A DNA stretch of 64,000 nucleotides from Actinomycetota bacterium (GTDB lineage Bacteria; Actinomycetota; Acidimicrobiia; Acidimicrobiales; Aldehydirespiratoraceae), in contig JAPOHW010000006.1 of the NCBI GenBank assembly GCA_029979265.1, positions 16,221 through 80,220 on the forward strand, given 5' to 3'. Each line of letters begins with the position of its first letter. The first letter of the stretch is position 1. This document shows positions 57,495 to 64,000 of this stretch, piece after piece. Made by a program: the position numbers and the translations under genes. The notes under the pieces are model-generated. The model made no database searches, was not told the origin of the DNA, and worked only from the letters and a program-made list of their open reading frames with translations.

Positions 57495-58388
57495 ATGGAC
57501 AAGCTTGAACGCCTCCTCAATCTCACTGCCGCCCTTCTCGATGCCGATCGGCCCCTCACCGCCGATCAACTTCGCGTTCGTATCGGCGGGTACCCCGAGG
57601 CGAGAGAAAGCTTTCGACGAACCTTCGAGCGCGACAAGGACGATCTCCGGAGCTTGGGAGTGCCACTTCGAGTCGAGACCGTGCCCGGTGTGGATCCCCC
57701 AATCGACGGCTACCGGATCGACCGAGACGAGTACGCCGGATCAGGACTCCACTTCGAGCCGGATGAGCTCGCAGCTTTGAATTTTGCCACCAACCTTGTG
57801 CACGTCGAGGGCGACGAGACGGGACCGATCAAGATCGGCGCAGCAGGCGGCTCCACAACAGGAGAACAGCTTGGTCGGGTGCCGTTCCCCGATGCGCTCT
57901 CGACCCTCATCAGCGCAGCAGCGGATCGACAGGCCGTCTCGTTCGTCTACAACGGAGAGGAACGGACGGTCGAGCCTTGGCGAGTCTCCTTCTCGCGCGG
58001 GCACTGGTACCTGCACGGCTGGGATCGGAACCGGGCCGCCGATCGGCTCTACCGCGTGGACCGGTTGGGCAGCGATGTTCGCCTGGCCGGCAGGGCGAAC
58101 GAGCCGGTCGGCATCGTTGCCGACCCGCTCGAACTTCGCAGTTGGGAGCTCGGCGACGGGCCTGCAACCGAAGCGACCGTGCGGGTCGATCCCGACCAGG
58201 CGGCGTACGCCCGGTTCTTGCTCGGCGATGTGGAGCGTGGCGACGACGGGTCGATCATTGCGACCCTCCAGGTTCGCAACGTCGAAGCCTTCCGCAGCTT
58301 CGTGCTGTCGTTCCTCGAACACGCCGAGGTGATCGGACCGCCCCAGCTGCGGGCCGAGTTCGTTACGTGGCTGGAGGCACAGACATGA
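57495..58388 (+). CDS. pafB: WYL-domain transcriptional regulator PafB
   Basis: One half of the PafBC activator of DNA-damage genes in actinobacteria. 297 aa: N-terminal winged helix (MDKLERLLNLTAALLDADRP), a middle part, and a WYL domain (WRVSFSRGHWYLHGWDRNR, LYRVDRLGSDV) that likely senses a nucleic-acid ligand, and a C-terminal WCX-like extension. ATG at 57495. It is 10 bases from pafA and overlaps pafC in ATGA. Confidence 0.93.
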   Translation: MDKLERLLNLTAALLDADRPLTADQLRVRIGGYPEARESFRRTFERDKDDLRSLGVPLRVETVPGVDPPIDGYRIDRDEYAGSGLHFEPDELAALNFATNLVHVEGDETGPIKIGAAGGSTTGEQLGRVPFPDALSTLISAAADRQAVSFVYNGEERTVEPWRVSFSRGHWYLHGWDRNRAADRLYRVDRLGSDVRLAGRANEPVGIVADPLELRSWELGDGPATEATVRVDPDQAAYARFLLGDVERGDDGSIIATLQVRNVEAFRSFVLSFLEHAEVIGPPQLRAEFVTWLEAQT

Positions 58389-59344
58389 GTGACAGGCTGA
58401 CCGCTCGGGAACGGCTTGCACGGTTACTCGCGGTCATCCCCTGGGTCACCGAACAAGCTGCTGGCGCCCACATCGACGACATCGTCGAGCGATACGCCTA
58501 CCCCCGGGAGCAGCTTCTCGCCGACCTGCAAGACATCGTGTTCTTCGTGGGGGTGCATCCGTTCACCCCCGACTGTTTGATCGAGGTCGAACTCAGCAAC
58601 GATCGCGTCCACATCCGCTACGCAGACTGGTTCTCCCGTCCGTTGCGGCTCTCCGTGGAAGACCAGACTCGGCTCCTGACAGCCGGGCGCTCGGTTCTTG
58701 CACTCACGGAGCGTGAGGGATCCGATGAGGAGGCTGCCTCGCCATTGCTTCGGGCACTCACCAAACTCGAACTTGCCCTCGGGGACACGGGGCGTGGGGC
58801 GGTGGATGTTCACCTCGGCTCGGCACCCGCCGACACGCTCGAACAGCTTCGGAACGCAATCGGAGCGGGCCGCCAGGTCGAGCTGGAGTACTACGCCTAC
58901 GGCCGTGACAAAATGAGTCGGCGACGGGTTGATCCTGGGCAGATCTTCTCGGACCAGGGCAACTGGTACCTGAGCGGCTGGTGTCACTCAGCCGAAGAGG
59001 AACGAACGTTCCGCGTCGATCGGATCACGTCCATGGCCGTGACCCCACAGCCGATCGAACACGCGACACCGAGGGGCCAATCCTTCACGCCGTCCGAGGA
59101 CGACCCGCGGGTGCAGCTGCGGCTCAAATCCAGCGAACGCTGGGTGATCGAGCAGTATCCGACCGAACGGGTCGACGACACAGGCGATGCTCTCGTGGTC
59201 GAGATGGCTGTCACGGCATCGCCGTGGCTCGAGCGTCTGTTGCTGCAACTCGGCGATGCGGCCGAGCTCCTTGCCGTTGGTCCGCCGCTGGACCTCGATC
59301 TTCGGCGCAAGGCCGCCAACAGAATCCTGGATCGGTATCGCTGA
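58385..59344 (+). CDS. pafC: WYL-domain transcriptional regulator PafC
   Basis: Partner of PafB, 319 aa, with the same plan: helix-turn-helix region (ERLARLLAVIPWVTEQAGAH-like start, here with AHIDDIVERYAYPREQLLADL) and WYL domain (DQGNWYLSGWCHSAEEERTF, RVDRI). ATG at 58385 is chosen from the ATGA overlap with pafB; the frame upstream is shadow. PafB and PafC act as a heterodimer in mycobacteria; here they remain separate proteins. Confidence 0.93.
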   Translation: MSDRLTARERLARLLAVIPWVTEQAAGAHIDDIVERYAYPREQLLADLQDIVFFVGVHPFTPDCLIEVELSNDRVHIRYADWFSRPLRLSVEDQTRLLTAGRSVLALTEREGSDEEAASPLLRALTKLELALGDTGRGAVDVHLGSAPADTLEQLRNAIGAGRQVELEYYAYGRDKMSRRRVDPGQIFSDQGNWYLSGWCHSAEEERTFRVDRITSMAVTPQPIEHATPRGQSFTPSEDDPRVQLRLKSSERWVIEQYPTERVDDTGDALVVEMAVTASPWLERLLLQLGDAAELLAVGPPLDLDLRRKAANRILDRYR

Positions 59345-59378
59345 TCCTTCGTGCCGCGTTCTCGGGTCCAGGTCCCGA

Positions 59379-59384
59379 TAGGGT
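59379..59384 (+). promoter_or_regulatory. -10 element of lepB
   Basis: TAGGGT, six bases before the GTG at 59391. Confidence 0.55.
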
Positions 59385-59390
59385 CCCCCC

Positions 59391-60068
59391 GTGACTGACG
59401 GTGGCTCACCTCGTTCGACGGCCAATGCGTCGTCGTCCCTCGAACGAGACGCTCTCGAGGACCCGACATCGGCGCGAACTGAGGCCACACTGGGCCGGCG
59501 AATCAACGAGGCGCTTCGCTCCCTGATCGAATGGACGGCCGTTGCGGTCGGCGCACTAGCGGTGGCCCTCCTGATCAAGGCGTTTCTGATGCAGGCGTTC
59601 TTCATTCCGTCGGGATCGATGCAGGACACACTCGACATCAACGACCGCGTGCTCGTGTACAAACTGAGCTACGCCACCGGCGAGGCGGCTCGGGGGGACA
59701 TCGTCGTGTTCGATCGACCTGCTCAAGCCCGTGGCCCCATCGACGAGTTCATCAAGCGGGTCATCGCCACTCCCGGTGAGACGATCACCTTCGCCGACGG
59801 CGCGGTCTACATCGACGGCCGCCGTCTCGAAGAACCCTATGTCGACGGTGCAGACACGGCGAGTGGCGCGATTCCCATCGACGCAGAGGGTTGCAGTAAC
59901 CCGCCCGCCTCGGACACCTGCACACTCGCAGAGGGCTACTACTTCATGATGGGGGACAACCGGCGGAACTCGACGGACAGTCGACATTTCGGTCCGGTGC
60001 ACGAGGATTCCATCGTCGGTCGTGCCTTTCTGAAGGTTTGGCCGCTCGACGACCTCGGTCTGCTCTAG
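59391..60068 (+). CDS. lepB: Signal peptidase I
   Basis: Membrane protease that removes signal peptides from exported proteins. 225 aa: a 40-residue cytoplasmic start, one membrane helix (about residues 49-70), then the catalytic boxes: FFIPSGSMQDTL with Ser76, IDEFIKRVIATPGE with Lys122, and the C-terminal MMGDNRRNSTDSRHFGPV. GTG at 59391 is supported by a leaderless -10. It is near tatA and tatC, so export functions are grouped here. Confidence 0.96.
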   Translation: MTDGGSPRSTANASSSLERDALEDPTSARTEATLGRRINEALRSLIEWTAVAVGALAVALLIKAFLMQAFFIPSGSMQDTLDINDRVLVYKLSYATGEAARGDIVVFDRPAQARGPIDEFIKRVIATPGETITFADGAVYIDGRRLEEPYVDGADTASGAIPIDAEGCSNPPASDTCTLAEGYYFMMGDNRRNSTDSRHFGPVHEDSIVGRAFLKVWPLDDLGLL

Positions 60069-60077
60069 GCACCGAGG

Positions 60078-60794
60078 TCAGCGAAAGGTGGCCTCGACGG
60101 CGACGAGGCGATCGACGAAATCGCTGTACACCGCGTCGATGCCCTGATCGATCAACCGGGCGATCTGCCGCTCATGTTGCGCATCCCAGCCGAAACACAA
60201 CACATCGAAGCGGTGAAAGAGCGTCGTGAGCCCACCGGTCCACTCACCGTGACGCAGATTGATCGCTTCGATCCGGTTCGCCGCAAGTTCCGCCGCTCGC
60301 TTCTCTGCGCTCACCGGCAGCTTCTCGAGCGACGTGGAGTTGACCAAATGGCACTCAGGAGCACGATCACGCCAGTCGACGAGACAGTCCAGATCGGAAT
60401 GACAGACCCAGAGCTGATCGATCGCCCTGTGCCGGCGAGCGATGGCAACCACGGCGTCGAACGCTGCCGGATTCTTGATGTCGATGCTGAGGGGTAGGTC
60501 GGTTCCGACCACACGGTAATACTCGTCGAGGGTGGGGATCTGCGTGTTGAGGTCTGCTCGATCCACGTCGGCGATCCATCGGCGGGGAAAGCGCCGGGCA
60601 TGACCGTCATGGTCGAGCACGACCTCTCCGTCTCGGGTGATCCAAGCGTCGGTCTCGATGCCAGTTGCGCCCAGACGCTTGGCAAGCTCGAATGCCTCGA
60701 TCGTGTTTTCGCGGGCATTGGCTCGGGCGCCTCGGTGCGCGAAAAGCACGGGCGGTGACCACAGTGCGCCGATCCGAGTCGTCATGGGCGCCAT
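60078..60794 (-). CDS. Glycerophosphodiester phosphodiesterase, second copy
   Basis: Cytosolic GDPD of 238 aa. HRGARANARENTIEAF gives the HRG and N/E residues of the active site; GIETDAWITRDGEVVLDHDG carries the metal-binding Glu, Asp and His; LSIDIKNP replaces the usual Glu with Asp in SIDIK. ATG at 60794 has GAAAGGAAG upstream; an in-frame ATG at 60785 is an alternative. Convergent with lepB, nine bases apart. Only the family motifs are shared with the GDPD at 15570, so substrates may differ. Confidence 0.9.
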   Translation of the reverse strand: MAPMTTRIGALWSPPVLFAHRGARANARENTIEAFELAKRLGATGIETDAWITRDGEVVLDHDGHARRFPRRWIADVDRADLNTQIPTLDEYYRVVGTDLPLSIDIKNPAAFDAVVAIARRHRAIDQLWVCHSDLDCLVDWRDRAPECHLVNSTSLEKLPVSAEKRAAELAANRIEAINLRHGEWTGGLTTLFHRFDVLCFGWDAQHERQIARLIDQGIDAVYSDFVDRLVAVEATFR

Positions 60795-60945
60795 CGTGGC
60801 ACTTCCTTTCGCCAGAAACACAGCTGGCGGCTCATCCCCATCGACGTGCCCGAGAAATCTGCGCGTTCGCAGAGAAAACAGTGCTCAAGTACTACGGCCT
60901 ACATGCCGAAGACCTCTGGAGTCACGACAACGAGGTTTGATCATC

Positions 60946-61278
60946 ATGGCGACCATCCGGGCGAGCTGCGAGACATGTGGAGACATCGAGCTGACCACAG
61001 CTGACGTTCGTGTCCGCGTCTGCGACAGCGACAACCGAGGCGAGTACAGCTTCCGGTGCCCGGACTGTGCGATGACCGTCGTGAAGGGCGCCGAGCCCCG
61101 AACGATTGATCTCCTCGTCGCTAGCGGTGTGAAGATGGACACGTGGAGCCTTCCGGCTGAAATGGACGAGATCAAGGTCGGCCGCCCGATCACCCACGAT
61201 GACGTGCTCGAATTCCACGCCAAGATCAACGACACGGCGGCATGGGACGAGGCCCTCGACGCTCTTCTCAGCACCTGA
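60946..61278 (+). CDS. Zinc-ribbon-like protein of unknown function
   Basis: A 110-aa soluble protein with two Cys pairs, CETCG (residues 8-12) and CPDC (about residues 38-41), which would bind one zinc; between them is DIELTTADVRVRVCDSDNRG. The C-terminal half is helical and acidic (HDDVLEFHAKINDTAAWDEA). ATG at 60946 is chosen from GAGG ten bases upstream. It resembles no family I can name. It precedes the tat genes. Confidence 0.65.
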   Translation: MATIRASCETCGDIELTTADVRVRVCDSDNRGEYSFRCPDCAMTVVKGAEPRTIDLLVASGVKMDTWSLPAEMDEIKVGRPITHDDVLEFHAKINDTAAWDEALDALLST

Positions 61279-61283
61279 CGGGC

Positions 61284-61289
61284 TACGGT
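61284..61289 (+). promoter_or_regulatory. -10 element of the 84-aa protein gene
   Basis: TACGGT, eight bases before the GTG at 61298. Confidence 0.5.
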
Positions 61290-61297
61290 CACCAGGT

Positions 61298-61552
61298 GTG
61301 ACCTGGCTGAGCCTGACCCCCGCGCTGGCAGTGGTGGCATCGTTGGTCGTGTTGACGGTCGGTCTCCAGCGGGTCGGCGCCGAACTGACGGCGGTGCGCA
61401 GGGTGCTGCGGCGTTCGCAGGCCGCTGCCGTCGCCATCGACGACGTCGAGCGATCGGCCGAGCGGATGGCTGATCGAGCCACCGAGCTGCACGAGCGTGC
61501 GTCGCTTCGGGTCGGCGACAGGTGGGCTCGGCACCGCTCGATCGGTCGGTAG
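61298..61552 (+). CDS. Small single-span membrane protein of unknown function
   Basis: An 84-aa protein: one N-terminal membrane helix (LTPALAVVASLVVLTVGLQR) then a long charged helix rich in Arg, Ala and Glu, like a membrane-anchored coiled coil. GTG at 61298 follows TACGGT at leaderless spacing, and its TAG stop forms the first bases of the next -10 element. The plan is similar to TatA/TatB-like proteins but lacks their glycine-hinge motif. Not recognised. Confidence 0.6.
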   Translation: MTWLSLTPALAVVASLVVLTVGLQRVGAELTAVRRVLRRSQAAAVAIDDVERSAERMADRATELHERASLRVGDRWARHRSIGR

Positions 61553-61555
61553 CAT
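61550..61555 (+). promoter_or_regulatory. -10 element of tatA-tatC-helY
   Basis: TAGCAT, eight bases before the tatA ATG; the first three bases are the stop codon of the preceding gene. Confidence 0.5.
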
Positions 61556-61563
61556 GCTTCTCG

Positions 61564-61917
61564 ATGGGAAACCTCGGCTCGGGTGAGCTCCTCGTCATCT
61601 TCTTCGTCGCCCTGATCGTTCTCGGGCCGACCAAGCTCCCCGAAGCAGCTCGACAGGTCGGGCGGGCAATCAACGAAGTCCGCCGTGTGTCCGGAGGCTT
61701 CCAACGCGAGATGCGGGAGGCCATGCAGGAGCCGATCGAGGCCATCGACGACCTCCGACGGACAGCCAACGGGCCGTTCGACATGACGCCGCCAGGGGAG
61801 GGGCGGGTGAAGCCCGCCCAGAGCCACCGAGACGAGGCGGCAGCGAGCACCGCTGACGACAGAGACAACACGGCCGGCAGCACCGACCCGCCGGATGCCG
61901 GTGAGCTCGATGCCTGA
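61564..61917 (+). CDS. tatA: Twin-arginine translocase subunit TatA/TatB
   Basis: Small membrane subunit of the Tat pathway for folded proteins. 117 aa: short start, membrane helix GELLVIFFVALIVLGPTKLP with the Gly-Pro hinge, amphipathic helix (EAARQVGRAINEVRRVSGGF) and a polar disordered tail. The length and the Pro hinge with QVGRAINEVRR fit either TatA or TatB; since this is the only one here, the role is not settled. ATG at 61564. The tatC start overlaps its stop by eight bases. Confidence 0.9.
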   Translation: MGNLGSGELLVIFFVALIVLGPTKLPEAARQVGRAINEVRRVSGGFQREMREAMQEPIEAIDDLRRTANGPFDMTPPGEGRVKPAQSHRDEAAASTADDRDNTAGSTDPPDAGELDA

Positions 61918-62680
61918 CGCTGGGGGCGATGGCAACGCAGGCCAGATGACCATGATGGAGCACCTGGCGGAGCTTCGGCGGCGACTGATCATCAGTTTCG
62001 TGTCGATCGGGGTCGGCGCGATCGCAGCATGGATTCTCTACCCCGAGATCATCGCGATTCTTCTGGAGCCGTACTGTGACACCCTCGAGACCGGTGACGA
62101 GTGCCAACTCTACGTTCGCAACCCACTCGAGCCGTTCAGCGTCCGACTCACCGTCGCAGGATATGGCGGCGTCATCGTTGCGCTCCCGATCATCCTGTTG
62201 CAGGTCTGGCGTTTCGTCGCTCCCGGGCTCTACGCCCACGAAAAGCGGTATGCCGTGCCGTTCATCATGGGCGGTGTCCTGCTGTTCTTCCTCGGCGCCG
62301 GACTCGCATACTGGAGCATTCCGCGGGCGCTCACCTTCCTGGGCGAGGTCGGCGGTGACGATTTCACCGAACTGTTTGCGCCCGGGGACTACCTCGGCTT
62401 CGTGATCAAGATGATCGTTGCATTCGGCATCGGCTTCGAATTCCCGATCCTGCTGATCTTCCTGCAACTCCTTGGCATCGTGCAGTACCGGACCCTCACC
62501 AAGGGACGCCAGTATGCAATCGTCGGCATCGTGGTGCTCGTCGCAGTCATCACGCCGTCAGGAGACCCGTTCACGTTGATGGTCCTCTCGGTCCCCATGT
62601 ACCTCTTCTACGAGACCTCCATTGCGTTCGGCTGGATCCGCACGCGACGAGCTCGTAAGCGCGCCGCACCACTGGCGTGA
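61910..62680 (+). CDS. tatC: Twin-arginine translocase subunit TatC
   Basis: Signal-binding core subunit of the Tat translocase, six membrane spans, 256 aa. It has the cytoplasmic start MMEHLAELRRRLI (the conserved HLxELRxR), the loop with PLEPFSVRLTVAGYGGVI, the conserved QVWRFVAPGLYAHEKR and the C-terminal VITPSGDPFTLMVLSVPMYL. ATG at 61910 is preferred; 61895 and 61946 are also possible. The stop overlaps helY in GTGA. Confidence 0.96.
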   Translation: MPDAGGDGNAGQMTMMEHLAELRRRLIISFVSIGVGAIAAWILYPEIIAILLEPYCDTLETGDECQLYVRNPLEPFSVRLTVAGYGGVIVALPIILLQVWRFVAPGLYAHEKRYAVPFIMGGVLLFFLGAGLAYWSIPRALTFLGEVGGDDFTELFAPGDYLGFVIKMIVAFGIGFEFPILLIFLQLLGIVQYRTLTKGRQYAIVGIVVLVAVITPSGDPFTLMVLSVPMYLFYETSIAFGWIRTRRARKRAAPLA

Positions 62681-64000
62681 GCAGCCCGACGCACGACTTC
62701 GAGCTCGACCGATTTCAGCTCGACGCGATCGAGCATCTCGACGCAGGACGTTCGGTACTCGTTGCCGCTCCCACGGGCAGCGGCAAAACCGTGATCGCTG
62801 AGCACGCCATCGATCTGGCGCTGTCACAGCGCAGACGGGCCTTCTACACCGCGCCGATCAAGGCACTTTCGAACCAGAAGTACCGCGACCTCGCAGCACG
62901 AGTTGGATCGAATCGCGTTGGGTTGCTCACCGGAGACAACGCCATCAATCCGGATGCCGACATTGTGGTGATGACCACCGAGGTCCTGCGCAACATGCTG
63001 TACGAGGGACGCCAGCTCGATGACCTCGACTTCGTCGTGCTCGACGAAGTCCATTATCTCGAAGACTCGTTCCGAGGTCCGGTCTGGGAAGAGGTCATCC
63101 TCCACCTGCCGCCCCACGTGCGGCTTGTCGCACTCTCGGCGACAGTCTCGAACACCGACGAGCTCACCGGATGGATCGAGTCGATACGAGGGGAGACCGG
63201 GTGTGTCGTCGAGCACAAACGGCCGGTTGCCCTCGAGCATTTGTACATGGTCGCCGACAAGCGTGGGCATCGCCTCCACGTGCTCCCAACGCTCGTCGAC
63301 GGCGAACCCAACCGCGAAGGGCCTCGATTCGACCCTGACTTCCGACGCAGTCGACAGGATCGAGGTCGGCATCGATCAGGGAACAAAACGCCATGGGGCC
63401 GCCCGAGCCAGTTGGACGTGCTTGATCACCTCGAAGAACATGATCTGCTCCCAGCCATCTGGTTCGTTTTCAGTCGCAAGGGCTGTGACCAGGCGGCAGC
63501 TTCACTGGAACGAGCGGGCGCCCGATACACCGATCGAGAGGAAGCGATTCGGATACGAGCGATCGCCGAGGACCGACTTGCGGGACTGGCTGCGGCCGAT
63601 CTCGCTGCGCTCGACACAGCCGGATGGCTCGACCGTCTCGAGCGGGGAATCGCAAGTCATCACGCCGGACTGGTGCCGGCCTTCAAGGAGTCGGTGGAAC
63701 TCGCATTCGCCGAAGGGCTGGTGCGAGTCGTCTTCGCCACAGAAACCCTGGCGCTGGGCGTGAACCTTCCCGCCCGTAGCGTGGTGATCGACAAACTCAC
63801 GAAGTTCACCGGCGAGGGCCACGAGGTTCTGACCGCAGCACAATTCACGCAGCTCACCGGGCGGGCCGGCCGTCGCGGTATCGATACCGTGGGCCATGCG
63901 GTCGTGCCGTGGTCACCGTTCACCCACTTCGAGCAGATTGCCTCGCTCGCAGGCAGCAGAAGCTTTCGTCTTCGCTCCGCCTTCCGCCCGACCTACAACA
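62677..64000 (+). CDS. helY: Ski2-like DEAH/DEVH-box helicase, HelY type, 3' end outside window
   Basis: ATP-dependent RNA/DNA helicase. The frame from the GTG at 62677 (GTGA with the tatC stop) runs open to the window end, so only about 441 residues are seen. Motifs: DRFQLDAIEHL, VAAPTGSGKT (I), APIKALSNQKYRDL, VLDEVHYLED (II, DEVH), ALSATVSN (III), SHHAGLVPAFKE, FATETLALGVNLPAR (V) and QLTGRAGRRGID (VI). This matches mycobacterial HelY, which also follows tatC, so position and sequence agree. Confidence 0.95.
   Translation, partial: MSSPTHDFELDRFQLDAIEHLDAGRSVLVAAPTGSGKTVIAEHAIDLALSQRRRAFYTAPIKALSNQKYRDLAARVGSNRVGLLTGDNAINPDADIVVMTTEVLRNMLYEGRQLDDLDFVVLDEVHYLEDSFRGPVWEEVILHLPPHVRLVALSATVSNTDELTGWIESIRGETGCVVEHKRPVALEHLYMVADKRGHRLHVLPTLVDGEPNREGPRFDPDFRRSRQDRGRHRSGNKTPWGRPSQLDVLDHLEEHDLLPAIWFVFSRKGCDQAAASLERAGARYTDREEAIRIRAIAEDRLAGLAAADLAALDTAGWLDRLERGIASHHAGLVPAFKESVELAFAEGLVRVVFATETLALGVNLPARSVVIDKLTKFTGEGHEVLTAAQFTQLTGRAGRRGIDTVGHAVVPWSPFTHFEQIASLAGSRSFRLRSAFRPTYN

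Overview
The window is GC-rich, densely packed chromosomal DNA from an actinomycete. The Pup-proteasome gene set (mpa, dop, pup ending in Gly-Gly-Gln, prcB, prcA, pafA, pafB, pafC), a fused F420 cofactor gene (fbiC), a DUF3151 protein and a pafBC-tatA-tatC-helY arrangement all point to Actinomycetota. The amino-acid ABC transporter of aapJQMP type, the many uncharacterised short proteins and the overall gene mix suggest class Acidimicrobiia; that rank is inference. No rRNA, tRNA, CRISPR array, phage gene or insertion sequence is visible. Both ends are cut inside genes: hppA at the left, a HelY-like helicase at the right.

Layout. 1-6135: membrane pyrophosphatase, 5-formyltetrahydrofolate cyclo-ligase, and a potassium uptake operon of one trkA with two trkH genes. 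6136-13642: aminopeptidase, then glutamate synthase gltB and a gltD broken by one in-frame TAG. 13715-21360: glycosyltransferase, zinc-ribbon protein, a 770-base gene-free interval full of hairpins, phosphodiesterase, SirB1-like protein, pyruvate kinase, mobA, RNase D and short unknown genes. 21379-29719: ClC transporter operon, LOG-family protein, HxlR regulator with fbiC, and an SLH-CAP secreted protein. 29363-37911 (minus strand): SNF2 helicase, tkt-tal, and a FIST/DUF6941 pair. 37963-43945: TetR, a degenerate PBP4-like protein, a LON-domain protein, three short membrane or basic proteins, trmI, a lipoprotein protease, a PPOX flavoprotein and a ferredoxin. 44166-59344: the Pup-proteasome region, in which an amino-acid ABC transporter and alanine racemase sit between mpa and dop. 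59391-64000: signal peptidase, a second phosphodiesterase, small proteins, tatA, tatC and helY.

How the genes work together. Dop deamidates Pup-Gln, PafA ligates Pup to target lysines, Mpa unfolds the conjugates and PrcB/PrcA degrade them; PafB/PafC are WYL regulators usually tied to the DNA-damage response. The amino-acid transporter in the same block makes a nutrient-recycling link plausible but unproven. FbiC makes the F420 precursor FO, and the PPOX protein at 43209 may use F420.

Expression signals. Many genes have a TAnnnT hexamer (often TAGGGT or TACGGT) ending 6-8 bases before the start codon, as expected of leaderless actinobacterial transcripts; this was used to choose several starts. 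Other genes are joined by ATGA, GTGA or TGATG overlaps.

Strongest oddities: the gltD stop codon inside a perfect 12-base palindrome; the structured gene-free interval at 14803-15569; a peptidase-S13-like protein lacking all three catalytic motifs; and a pyruvate kinase without the usual potassium ligands.
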